Below are positions 36,774 to 44,003 of a stretch of DNA of 64,000 nucleotides, piece after piece. The position numbers and the translations under genes were made by a program. Numbering within the stretch: position 1 is the stretch's first letter; each line of letters begins with the position of its first letter. The notes below the pieces were generated by a model, which saw only the letters and a list, made by a program, of their open reading frames with translations, did not search any database and was not told where the DNA came from. The DNA lies in the NCBI GenBank assembly GCA_020631135.1, contig JAHDHU010000003.1, positions 8,717 to 72,716 of the forward strand. The letters run 5' to 3'. The DNA is from Saprospiraceae bacterium. GTDB taxonomy: Bacteria; Bacteroidota; Bacteroidia; Chitinophagales; Saprospiraceae.

Positions 36774-38774
36774 ATGCCTGCTTTACCACAATCACGATTA
36801 TTATACTCGAAAGGAAGATTGTCCAAATCAAAATTGATCGATCTTTATAAAGGAATGCTGCTGCCTAGAATGATTGAAGAAAAAATGCTAATTCTTCTCA
36901 GGCAAGGAAAAATCTCTAAATGGTTTTCTGGAATTGGTCAAGAAGCCATTGCGGTTGGAGCTACAATGGCATTGGATGAAGATGAAATGATTTTCCCTAT
37001 GCATCGAAATTTAGGGGTTTTTACTTCTCGAAACATTCCGTTGTATAGACTATTCGCTCAGTGGCAAGGAAAAGCTTCAGGCTTCACAAACGGAAGAGAC
37101 CGATCCTTCCATTTTGGCGCCCCTGAATACAACATAGTTGGGATGATCTCTCACTTAGGTCCTCAACTATCTTTGGCTTCAGGAGTCTCATTGGCCCATG
37201 CCATGAACAAAGATCAAAAAATTGCCTTGGCATTTACAGGAGAAGGTGGTACTAGTGAAGGAGAATTTCACGAGGCCTTAAATGTAGCTTCAGTTTGGAG
37301 GATTCCCGTGATCTTCGTTATTGAAAATAACGGATATGGTCTTTCCACTCCTACTGAAGAACAATACTATTGTAAAGATTTAGCAGATCGAGCCGTCGGT
37401 TACGGCATGAAATCATCCATTATCGATGGAAATAATGTGATAGATGTCTACTCTGAGATTTCGAAAATTGCTTCGAAAATCAAAAAAGATCCTCAACCTT
37501 GGTTGGTAGAATGCAAAACTTTTCGGATGCGTGGACATGAAGAAGCATCAGGCACAAAGTACGTTCCCAAAAAACTCATGAACGCTTGGGCAAAAAAAGA
37601 TCCACTCAAGAACTTTGAAAAATATCTTTTAAATCAAGGGATTTTAAAAAATTCTGATATTCCCACATTCGCGAATGAGATAAAAGAACAAATAAATCAA
37701 CATCTAGAAAAGGCTTACGCCGAAGATGAAATAAGTTCTTCCGAGCAAGGAGAATCAAAATCAGTTTTTAAGGATTATCAACAAGAAGTTGTAGAACCCA
37801 GATCAAAAAAGACCCAATCTCTACGAATGATAGATGCCATATCAGAGGGCTTAGATCAAGGAATGAAAAAACATAAGAAGCTTATTTGTATGGGTCAAGA
37901 TATCGCGGATTACGGCGGTGTCTTCAAAATCACAGATGGCTTTTTAGAAAAATACGGCAAGGAACGGGTAAGAAACACTCCGCTTTGTGAAAGCGCAATT
38001 ATTGGTATTGGGATTGGATTGAGCCTTCGGGGATATAAATCGATGATCGAAATGCAGTTCGCTGATTTTGTTACCTGCGGTTTTAATCAAATCGTCAATA
38101 ATGCTGCGAAATTACATTACAGATGGAATCATGCAACTGACATGGTTATCCGAATGCCTACCGGTGGTAGCGTAGGTGCTGGACCTTTTCATAGTCAAAC
38201 AAATGAAGCATGGTTTACGCATACGCCGGGACTTAAGGTGGTTTATCCTTCCAATCCTTACAATGCGAAAGGTCTGTTACTGGCGGCCTTAGAAGATCCG
38301 AATCCAGTAATGTATTTCGAACACAAAGCTTTATATAGATCCGTAAGCCAAGAGGTACCACAATCATATTACACTTTGGAAATCGGCAAGGCTGAAATTG
38401 CAAGAAGTGGAACCCAAGCCACCATAATCACCTATGGATTAGGTGTTACTTGGGCGAAAAATCTAGTCGAATCTGAAAATTTGGATGTAGAAATCATTGA
38501 TTTGCTTTCTTTAGCACCTATAGATTACGATACGATTAAACAATCTATACAAAAAACTAACAAAGTATTAATCTTGCATGAAGATGTAGAAATGGGTGGA
38601 ATAGGTGGTGAATTATCAGCATATATTTCTGAGCATTGCTTTGAAGATTTGGACGCTCCAATTTTTAGGGTCAGTAGTTTAAACACTCCTGTACCTTTCG
38701 CAAAAAAATTAGAAAAGCTATTTTTGCCAATCGATAGACTAAAAGAAAAATTATCTCAACTACTCGAATACTAA
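36774..38774 (+). CDS. Fused E1 alpha/beta subunit of a branched-chain 2-oxoacid dehydrogenase
   Basis: A 666-residue protein that joins both E1 subunits. Residues 1-330 are E1 alpha: thiamine diphosphate binding in GEGGTSEGEFHEALNVAS...ENN, and the phosphorylation-loop-like FRMRGHEEASGTKYVP. Residues 350-666 are E1 beta: LICMGQDIADYGGVFKIT, NTPLCESAIIGIGIG, EMQFADF and MYFEHKALYR. It decarboxylates branched-chain 2-oxoacids (or a related 2-oxoacid) and passes the acyl group to lipoyl-E2. The fused form is typical of Bacteroidota. E2 and E3 are not in the window. Confidence 0.9.
   Translation: MPALPQSRLLYSKGRLSKSKLIDLYKGMLLPRMIEEKMLILLRQGKISKWFSGIGQEAIAVGATMALDEDEMIFPMHRNLGVFTSRNIPLYRLFAQWQGKASGFTNGRDRSFHFGAPEYNIVGMISHLGPQLSLASGVSLAHAMNKDQKIALAFTGEGGTSEGEFHEALNVASVWRIPVIFVIENNGYGLSTPTEEQYYCKDLADRAVGYGMKSSIIDGNNVIDVYSEISKIASKIKKDPQPWLVECKTFRMRGHEEASGTKYVPKKLMNAWAKKDPLKNFEKYLLNQGILKNSDIPTFANEIKEQINQHLEKAYAEDEISSSEQGESKSVFKDYQQEVVEPRSKKTQSLRMIDAISEGLDQGMKKHKKLICMGQDIADYGGVFKITDGFLEKYGKERVRNTPLCESAIIGIGIGLSLRGYKSMIEMQFADFVTCGFNQIVNNAAKLHYRWNHATDMVIRMPTGGSVGAGPFHSQTNEAWFTHTPGLKVVYPSNPYNAKGLLLAALEDPNPVMYFEHKALYRSVSQEVPQSYYTLEIGKAEIARSGTQATIITYGLGVTWAKNLVESENLDVEIIDLLSLAPIDYDTIKQSIQKTNKVLILHEDVEMGGIGGELSAYISEHCFEDLDAPIFRVSSLNTPVPFAKKLEKLFLPIDRLKEKLSQLLEY
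37666..37677. repeat. Palindrome CATTCGCGAATG (copy 2)
   Basis: A perfect 12-bp palindrome inside the linker region of the fused E1 gene, read there as Thr-Phe-Ala-Asn-Glu. Same core as at 13264-13275 and 41767-41778. Confidence 0.6.
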
Positions 38775-38781
38775 ATCGAAT

Positions 38782-39195
38782 ATGAACTTAGAAAATATTG
38801 TTGCCGTAAGTGGATTACCTGGACTTTACAAGATGGTCGGAAATCGTAAGAACGGATTGTTGGTAGAAGATTATGACAAAGGCACCACTAAGTTTTGTTC
38901 TGTCAGAAAACACCAATTTACGCCATTGGAAACTTGCTCAATTTATACGGATACGGACACTGCTCCGTTAAAGGATATCTTCGATACAATGGAAAAAAAT
39001 CCTCCAATTCCTTTAAACTCTCCAAGTCAAGAATTGCATAATTATTTTAGAGAAGTTCTAGAGGACTATGATGAAGATAGAGTCCATATATCGGATATTA
39101 AAAAAGTAATTAAGTGGTATAGCTTTTTAAAGGAGCGCAATTTGCTGATCAAAGATGCTGAAGAATCAAGTAAGGCTGTCTCAGAAGAAGAATAA
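38782..39195 (+). CDS. DUF5606 family protein
   Basis: A 137-residue cytoplasmic protein with the DUF5606 pattern: NIVAVSGLPGLYKMVGNRKNGLLVEDYDKGTTKFCSVRKHQFTPLETCSIYTDTDTAPLKDIFDTM, a small barrel-like domain reading much like an SH3 or PRC fold, then an acidic helical tail ending in EEE. Function unknown; the family is restricted mostly to Bacteroidota. It follows the E1 gene by 7 bases and ends the operon. Confidence 0.85.
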   Translation: MNLENIVAVSGLPGLYKMVGNRKNGLLVEDYDKGTTKFCSVRKHQFTPLETCSIYTDTDTAPLKDIFDTMEKNPPIPLNSPSQELHNYFREVLEDYDEDRVHISDIKKVIKWYSFLKERNLLIKDAEESSKAVSEEE

Positions 39196-39216
39196 AGTAT
39201 TTGTTTTAGTCTCCTC

Positions 39217-39486
39217 CTAAAAACTTGAAAAAAGCCCGGCAGCCAATTCTGCCCATAAAAGTGCGATCAACAAAAGAGCAAAGCATAAAATGAGTTTGCC
39301 ATTCTTTTTGTTTTTGATGCGTGAATAGAGAAGGTCAACCAAAAAGATAAAAACAACTAAGATTGGAACTGCGATGATAAAATCAAATTCGTCCCAATTG
39401 ATCTCATCAGTAAATTGCATACCTACCACAATCAAAAAAAGGATTGAAAACGTCAATGCAAATGCTCGCAATAATCTATAATTCAT
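39217..39486 (-). CDS. Small three-helix membrane protein
   Basis: 89 residues with three hydrophobic helices (about 5-24, 35-54 and 64-86). Not recognised. It follows the DUF6155-like gene by 4 bases on the same strand and probably shares its message. Confidence 0.6.
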   Translation of the reverse strand: MNYRLLRAFALTFSILFLIVVGMQFTDEINWDEFDFIIAVPILVVFIFLVDLLYSRIKNKKNGKLILCFALLLIALLWAELAAGLFSSF

Positions 39487-39490
39487 TCAA

Positions 39491-40012
39491 TTATCCATAA
39501 CATTGTGTGTACCTCGCCTCCATTTTTGGAAATGATTCCCAACATTGTCGAGTCCATCTCATGATCTCTTTACACCGATGAGCAAACATGTCATGTAGTA
39601 AATCAGATTCGATTAAATCGATGGCCTTTTCAAAAATTTGATTGAGGTGATTATACATGACCTTGGTAAAAATTCGGTATTCATCTGCCAAAGCGATACA
39701 TTGCTCCATATCATATAAATAAAGATCAACCAATTCGTGGGTGAAGATGCTTTTCTTTTTCATCTCATTTAAAAGCTTATTGACCTTTTGTATACGAGGA
39801 CGTCTCGGTCTTCTATAACTTTTGGTTGCATATCTGGATTGAATTTCCTGCTTGACTTTTTTATACAATTTGGATCTTTCATCATCAGAACCCAGTTCCA
39901 TTTGGTAATAATTCTTTACCTCAGGCACTTTAGAGTAAAGCATTTTTAATTCACTTTGCAACTCTTCTATTGTTAAAGAGTTTATATATTTTGCGAAAGC
40001 AGCAGATTTCAT
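39491..40012 (-). CDS. DUF6155-like helical protein
   Basis: A 173-residue basic helical protein. Its start (FAKYINSLTIEELQSELKMLYSKVPEVKNYYQMEL) resembles DUF6155, whose members begin with a similar LKKYLxxLSxEELxxEIxxLYxxxPxVKxYY pattern. A basic Arg/Pro stretch (YRRPRRPRIQKV, about residue 67) might bind nucleic acid. No function known. It diverges from the Smr gene with 17 bases between the start codons, so the two control regions overlap. Confidence 0.7.
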   Translation of the reverse strand: MKSAAFAKYINSLTIEELQSELKMLYSKVPEVKNYYQMELGSDDERSKLYKKVKQEIQSRYATKSYRRPRRPRIQKVNKLLNEMKKKSIFTHELVDLYLYDMEQCIALADEYRIFTKVMYNHLNQIFEKAIDLIESDLLHDMFAHRCKEIMRWTRQCWESFPKMEARYTQCYG

Positions 40013-40029
40013 ATTACAAAGGAAACAAA

Positions 40030-40524
40030 ATGGTCTTAAAAGATTTATGGATAGGTGATTTAGTGAAAATTAAATCTTCTGGCAAGATTGGAAAATTCGA
40101 AGGTAGCATTGGCAATCGAATAGCACTGATTAAAATAGCAAATAAAAAAGTTGAGGTCCTAGCAGAAGATTTAGAATCATATAGGGAACCAAAAGTCAAA
40201 AAAGAAGCCTTTAAAAAAGTCTATCGCAGCTCTCCGATAACTATAAAAGAATTGGATAATCAAATTGATTTACATCTCGAAAAACTTACAGAAAATCATC
40301 AACAAATTATTCCAGAAATAAGGTTGGACTTCCAGATCAATGCTTGTTTGTCATATATCCAAAAAGCCATTGATCAACGTAAAGCCAGTGTAACCATCAT
40401 TCATGGAAAAGGCAATGGTACTTTAAAGGCAGAAGTATATAACTTGATAAAAGATTTTAAAGAAATTTACCACCATCAAGAAAAAAATGATGGCGGTGCC
40501 ACAGAACTTTGGTTTAGATATTAA
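40030..40524 (+). CDS. Smr domain protein
   Basis: The ATG at 40030 is preferred to one at 39970 because it follows AAAGGAAA at a good distance and avoids overlap with the divergent gene; the protein has 164 residues. An N-terminal SH3-like barrel (LWIGDLVKIKSSGKIGKFEGSIGNRIALIKI), as in the DUF2027/MutS2-linked part, is followed by a C-terminal Smr domain. That domain has the conserved DLHLEKL strand (about residue 80) and the catalytic-loop HGKGNGTLKAEV (about 130), which matches small MutS-related endonuclease domains acting on RNA or branched DNA. Confidence 0.85.
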   Translation: MVLKDLWIGDLVKIKSSGKIGKFEGSIGNRIALIKIANKKVEVLAEDLESYREPKVKKEAFKKVYRSSPITIKELDNQIDLHLEKLTENHQQIIPEIRLDFQINACLSYIQKAIDQRKASVTIIHGKGNGTLKAEVYNLIKDFKEIYHHQEKNDGGATELWFRY

Positions 40525-40546
40525 TTTGATTGATATTGTAGAAAAT

Positions 40547-41236
40547 ATGAAACTAAATAATTTTTCATCTGTTCTAATCATCTTTTTTTGCATAATCCTG
40601 ATGAGTTTTGGAGACCTAAATGCTCAAATTGAAGTAGAAGGAAAAGAGCGTGCCTTGATGCATTATACTTTTGTGAAAAAATATGATTTTAAAGAATCAT
40701 ATTTAAAAACGGCTAGATATGAAATGATGAAGATGGAATCATCAAATCAGGGAGATGAAGCAGAATTCTATAATTTGATCGAGCCTATTGAATCAGAATC
40801 AGTGGCTGGGCCTTTTCTTGATTCAGATAATCGCGAATATTACGTTTACAAAATTCAAAATTTCTTTAAAGATCAATTTACTTATACATATTACGACCTC
40901 ATACAATCCACGAGGGCTAACCGTGCTCAATTTCAAAAAATGTGTTTAAAAATATTGAATGCAGTAAATTCTGGAAAAGTTGACTTTAGAGAAGTTCCTC
41001 GAAAAAAATTAATGCCTGCGATTCAAAAAATAGATAGAAAGCATACAAAAATCTATAAAGCATTAGAATGTCATGGCGATCAAATCGGAGATTACATTGC
41101 AGGTGACGAAAAATTAGGCGCTTTATTGGTTCCAAATGGAGGAGTTGGAAATAGAAGAAAAAGCATACTTATTGATGGCAACATTAAACACGATCAAATC
41201 CCTTCGGTTGAATACTTTCAAATCTATTTAAAGTAA
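40547..41236 (+). CDS. Secreted hypothetical protein
   Basis: The ATG at 40547 gives a signal peptide (MKLNNFSSVLIIFFCIILMSFGDLNAQ) and a 229-residue protein; an upstream in-frame start inside the Smr gene gives no signal. The mature part is soluble, rich in Lys and aromatic residues (YTFVKKYDFKESYLKTARYEMMKM; NFFKDQFTYTYYDLIQSTRANRAQF). No family recognised; probably periplasmic. Its 3' end overlaps the convergent YdeI-type gene by 9 bases. Confidence 0.65.
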   Translation: MKLNNFSSVLIIFFCIILMSFGDLNAQIEVEGKERALMHYTFVKKYDFKESYLKTARYEMMKMESSNQGDEAEFYNLIEPIESESVAGPFLDSDNREYYVYKIQNFFKDQFTYTYYDLIQSTRANRAQFQKMCLKILNAVNSGKVDFREVPRKKLMPAIQKIDRKHTKIYKALECHGDQIGDYIAGDEKLGALLVPNGGVGNRRKSILIDGNIKHDQIPSVEYFQIYLK

Positions 41237-41755
41237 AAACTCATCGGCATTAAAGTTCTTCATAAACTCATTGAGCTCTTTAAAGTCCAATTTGCCTTTA
41301 ACCAATTTTAGATACTCCATAACACCAAGTGCCTTTTTTAATCGAGTATCAGAATTTTTCGGTTTACCAATCATCCAAAGCAAACTACGTTGTTTTCCTG
41401 GAGTGAGTGTATGAAAAACCTTACTTCCCAACTCGTCTTGAAGTAATAGCTCTTCCATCTCTTCTGGCAAAGGAATTCCATACTCAGATTCGTCTGGTTC
41501 CAAGCTTACATCCACCCTATCCCCTTCTTGAAGTTTTAATTTGGTTCTGATTTCTTTATTTATCGTAAGCCAATATCCTTTTTCGGTTGCAGGCATAAAA
41601 GCGCAAAAAGCTTTCTCGGATCCATTATAAGTCGCTATGAGCCGAGTCTTATTCTTTTCTTTAAATTGATCTCCTATGTCGGCAGGTACTTCTATTGCGA
41701 GGTACCACACTTGCGAATCGAGTCTTTTAAGTTTAGAAGTGAATGTATGTTTCAT
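41228..41755 (-). CDS. YdeI/OmdA family protein with N-terminal DUF1905 domain
   Basis: Starting at ATG 41755 the protein has 175 residues. Residues 3-85 form the DUF1905 barrel (WYLAIEVPADIGDQF...KEIRTKLKLQEGDRVDVSLEPD). Residues 90-160 form the bacteriocin-resistance YdeI/OmdA-like helical domain (PEEMEELLLQDELGSKVFHTLTPGKQRSLLWMIGKPKNSDTRLKKAL). The same fusion is widespread in Bacteroidota; function is not settled. A striking 18-bp palindrome lies 8 bases upstream of the start codon and could be an operator. Confidence 0.85.
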   Translation of the reverse strand: MKHTFTSKLKRLDSQVWYLAIEVPADIGDQFKEKNKTRLIATYNGSEKAFCAFMPATEKGYWLTINKEIRTKLKLQEGDRVDVSLEPDESEYGIPLPEEMEELLLQDELGSKVFHTLTPGKQRSLLWMIGKPKNSDTRLKKALGVMEYLKLVKGKLDFKELNEFMKNFNADEFLL

Positions 41756-41763
41756 AGTAAGTT

Positions 41764-41781
41764 TCGCATTCGCGAATGCGA
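41764..41781. repeat. 18-bp palindrome TCGCATTCGCGAATGCGA (copy 3)
   Basis: A perfect 18-bp palindrome in the 37-base gap upstream of the YdeI-type gene. The core CATTCGCGAATG is also present at 13264-13275 and 37666-37677. Here, outside coding sequence, it could act as a protein binding site. Confidence 0.6.
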
Positions 41782-41792
41782 GCATCTACAAA

Positions 41793-42020
41793 TTACAAAT
41801 TTTCGAATTCGGATTTTTTAGCTGCAAACCATGCCTCCATTTCTTCTGGGTTGTGCATTAATTCCATCATTTTATTCATGGCTTCGATGTGTGCTTTATC
41901 GCCTTTCTTAAACATTTCTGTTCCATGTTGCTTACTCAAAGCAGCCAGCTCTTCAAATGTCGAAGCAGTAAACTCCATGTCGCAAGCTCCGCCCAATTGT
42001 TTGCAGGTCATTGATTTCAT
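41793..42020 (-). CDS. DUF1059-like small protein
   Basis: A 75-residue protein beginning MKSMTCKQLGGACDMEFTA, with Cys6 and Cys13 followed by a helical TFEELAALSKQHGTEMFKKGDKAHIEAM. The CKQLGGxCD pattern fits DUF1059 small proteins. Function unknown; the two cysteines may bind metal. It follows the acyl-CoA dehydrogenase gene by 9 bases and may be co-transcribed. Confidence 0.78.
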   Translation of the reverse strand: MKSMTCKQLGGACDMEFTASTFEELAALSKQHGTEMFKKGDKAHIEAMNKMMELMHNPEEMEAWFAAKKSEFENL

Positions 42021-42029
42021 GGCAATAAC

Positions 42030-43217
42030 TTATTTGAAAGCATTTAATCCAGTAACGTCCATCCCTGTGATCAACAAATGTATATCGTGTGTCCCTTCAT
42101 AGGTCAGGACAGTTTCTAAATTCATCATATGTCTCATGATAGGATACTCGTTGGTAATACCCATGCCACCATGAATTTGTCTGGCTTCACGAGCAATTTC
42201 CAGAGCCATATTTACATTGTTTCTCTTAGCCATTGAGATTTGTGCAGGACTTGCTTTTCCATCGTTAGCCAATGTACCTAATCTCCACGCCAGCAATTGT
42301 GCCTTGGTGATTTCAGTAATCATCTCGGCTAACTTTTTTTGAGTCAATTGGAATCCACCAATGGGTTTTCCAAATTGCTCTCTTTCAATAGAATATCTCA
42401 AAGCAGAATCATAACAATCCAAAGCTGCACCTATGGCTCCCCAAGCGATCCCATAACGTGCTTTTGATAAACATGACAACGGACCTTTGAGGCCTTTTAT
42501 CTCAGGAAATACATTTTCTTTAGGTACGCGTACATCTTCAAAAACCAACTCACCAGTGATGGATGCTCTAAGAGATAGTTTTCCGTGAATTTCAGGAGCA
42601 CTAAATCCTTTCGAGCCTGACTCGACAACCATTCCTCTGATCTTACCTTCCTCATCCTTTGCCCAAACAACAGCCAAATCTGCTACTGGACTATTGGTAA
42701 TCCACATCTTGGCTCCATTTAAAATGTAAGCATCACCATCATCTTTTATATTGGTAACCATCCCTGCTGGATTAGATCCATGATCAGGTTCAGTCAATCC
42801 AAAACAACCTATAAATTCACCACTTCCCAATTTTGGAAGGTATTTCATTTTTTGTTCTTCCGATGCATATCTATAAATGGGGTACATTACCAAAGAACCC
42901 TGGACTGATGCCATAGATCTAATGCCGGAATCTCCTCTTTCCAATTCTTGCATGATTACACCATATGCGATTTCATCCATACCTCCACCACCGTATTTAA
43001 CGGGTAAACTAGGACCAAAAGCGCCTATTTCTGCCAAACCTTTAAAGAGGTGTTGCGGGCATTGTGCCTTTTCTGAGTATTCCTCGATAATCGGAGAAAC
43101 CTCTTGCTTTACCCATTCTCGTACAGCCTCTCTTGCCAATCTGTGGTCATCATTTAATAAATCATCTACTAAATAATAATCGTGAAATTGAAATTTGTCT
43201 GTCTTAGCTGATGCCAT
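42030..43217 (-). CDS. Acyl-CoA dehydrogenase, glutaryl-CoA dehydrogenase-like
   Basis: A 395-residue flavoenzyme. Family motifs: GLTEPDHGSNPAGM (FAD and substrate binding, about residue 145), GAKMWITNSPVADLAVVWAK, RASITGELVFEDVRVP, RYGIAWGAIGAALDCYDSAL and QIHGGMGI. The C-terminal YEGTHDIHLLITGMDVTGLNAF carries the catalytic Glu and matches the EGTHDIHxLIxGxxxTGxxAF signature of glutaryl-CoA dehydrogenases, which oxidise and decarboxylate glutaryl-CoA in lysine and tryptophan breakdown. Decarboxylating specificity cannot be proven by eye. A -7 promoter element lies 23 bases upstream, followed further out by the heptamer repeats. Confidence 0.88.
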   Translation of the reverse strand: MASAKTDKFQFHDYYLVDDLLNDDHRLAREAVREWVKQEVSPIIEEYSEKAQCPQHLFKGLAEIGAFGPSLPVKYGGGGMDEIAYGVIMQELERGDSGIRSMASVQGSLVMYPIYRYASEEQKMKYLPKLGSGEFIGCFGLTEPDHGSNPAGMVTNIKDDGDAYILNGAKMWITNSPVADLAVVWAKDEEGKIRGMVVESGSKGFSAPEIHGKLSLRASITGELVFEDVRVPKENVFPEIKGLKGPLSCLSKARYGIAWGAIGAALDCYDSALRYSIEREQFGKPIGGFQLTQKKLAEMITEITKAQLLAWRLGTLANDGKASPAQISMAKRNNVNMALEIAREARQIHGGMGITNEYPIMRHMMNLETVLTYEGTHDIHLLITGMDVTGLNAFK

Positions 43218-43239
43218 TTTAAACTATTATTTGATGCCG

Positions 43240-43247
43240 CAAAAATA
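43240..43247 (-). promoter_or_regulatory. Candidate -7 element TATTTTTG for the acyl-CoA dehydrogenase gene
   Basis: An exact TAnnTTTG match on the minus strand. The heptamer array begins 22 bases upstream of it (43269), where the -33 region would be. Confidence 0.45.
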
Positions 43248-43268
43248 TGTAATAATTAATTGGAACAC

Positions 43269-43323
43269 GGTTTATGGTTTATGGTTTATGGTTTATGGTT
43301 TATGGTTTATGGTTTATGGTTTA
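43269..43323. repeat. Perfect heptamer array (TTTATGG)7, left arm
   Basis: Seven exact copies of TTTATGG at 43271-43319, preceded by GG and followed by TTTA. On the minus strand the unit is ACCATAA. It lies immediately upstream of the promoter of the acyl-CoA dehydrogenase gene and carries no gene; the open frames through it are products of the 7-bp period. Confidence 0.95.
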
Positions 43324-43360
43324 ATCTGCAAATTAAAAAAACGATCCCATCAATCCCAGC

Positions 43361-43579
43361 ACCTCACACCTTGCACCTCACACCTCACACCTTATACCTT
43401 ATACCTTATACCAAATACCTTATACCTTGCACCTCACACCTTATACCAAATACCTTACACCTCCCAATACCTTATACCTTATACCTTATACCTTATACCA
43501 AATACCTTACACCTCCCAATACCTTACACCTTGAACCCTGCACCTTGCACGCTACACCTTACACCTCCCAATACCTCAT
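43361..43579. repeat. Degenerate heptamer array of the type ACCYYRY, right arm
   Basis: Thirty units in unbroken register over 219 bp: 27 heptamers and three decamers (ACCTCCCAAT at 43459, 43511 and 43563). Heptamer types are ACCTTAT, ACCTCAC, ACCTTGC, ACCTTAC and ACCAAAT, with a few single variants. A higher-order repeat of about 52 bp is visible (units from 43438 and 43490). It runs up to the folB promoter. It fills most of the 381-base gene-free stretch between 43217 and 43599; the rest is promoter sequence and a 37-bp spacer (43324-43360). Confidence 0.95.
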
Positions 43580-43586
43580 AAAATCC

Positions 43587-43594
43587 TAGCTTTG
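43587..43594 (+). promoter_or_regulatory. Candidate -7 element TAGCTTTG directly before folB
   Basis: An exact TAnnTTTG match ending 4 bases before the folB ATG. If used, transcription would begin at or next to the start codon, giving a leaderless or nearly leaderless message. The heptamer array ends 7 bases upstream, so the -33 region would fall inside it. Confidence 0.4.
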
Positions 43595-43598
43595 TAAA

Positions 43599-43949
43599 AT
43601 GACTACAAAAGTTGGATTAAAAGGCGTCGAGTTTTTCGCTTTTCATGGGTACTATCCAGAAGAGAGAAAGGCTGGAAATAAATTTATTATTGATATAGAA
43701 GTAGAGATAAAGACTTTTGACAGTTCGGATGATGGAATTGAGGATACCATAAATTACGAACAGCTTTATGAGATCTGTAAAAAAGAAATGCAAAACACAC
43801 AGCTTTTGTTAGAAACCGTAGTTTATAATATTGTATCTCGTATTCGCGAAAATCATCCAACTGTAATCAAAGGGCAAGTCTGTCTCGAAAAAATCAATCC
43901 ACAAATGGGAGGTAAAATAGACAAGGCTTTTGTGGAAATGAGCTTTTAG
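43599..43949 (+). CDS. folB: Dihydroneopterin aldolase
   Basis: A 116-residue enzyme of folate synthesis that cleaves dihydroneopterin to 6-hydroxymethyl-dihydropterin and glycolaldehyde. Family elements: GVEFFAFHGYYPEERKAGNKFIIDIEVEI (with the conserved HGYYPEE turn), DTINYEQLYEI with the conserved Tyr-Glu, LLETVVYNIVSRI with the pterin-contacting Glu, and a C-terminal VCLEKINPQMGGKID, where the catalytic Lys is in LEKINP. It stands alone and is transcribed away from the repeat arrays. Confidence 0.92.
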   Translation: MTTKVGLKGVEFFAFHGYYPEERKAGNKFIIDIEVEIKTFDSSDDGIEDTINYEQLYEICKKEMQNTQLLLETVVYNIVSRIRENHPTVIKGQVCLEKINPQMGGKIDKAFVEMSF

Positions 43950-44003
43950 AAGGATTTTGGATAAATTCATCAGACCTCAACAAGATAAAGAGAATGGAAT
44001 AAT

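Noticed and set aside
43271-43319. Telomere-like repeat (plant TTTAGGG)
   Set aside because: The unit is TTTATGG, not TTTAGGG; the match is partial and the genes around are bacterial.
43361-43579. CRISPR array
   Set aside because: Units are 7-10 bp, contiguous and degenerate, with no spacers and no cas genes nearby.
43195-43589. Two open frames of 109 and 128 residues through the heptamer arrays
   Set aside because: A 7-bp repeat without a stop is open in all three frames and gives repetitive peptides (WFMVYGL and LIPYTLY types); there is no ribosome-binding site and the region holds promoters.
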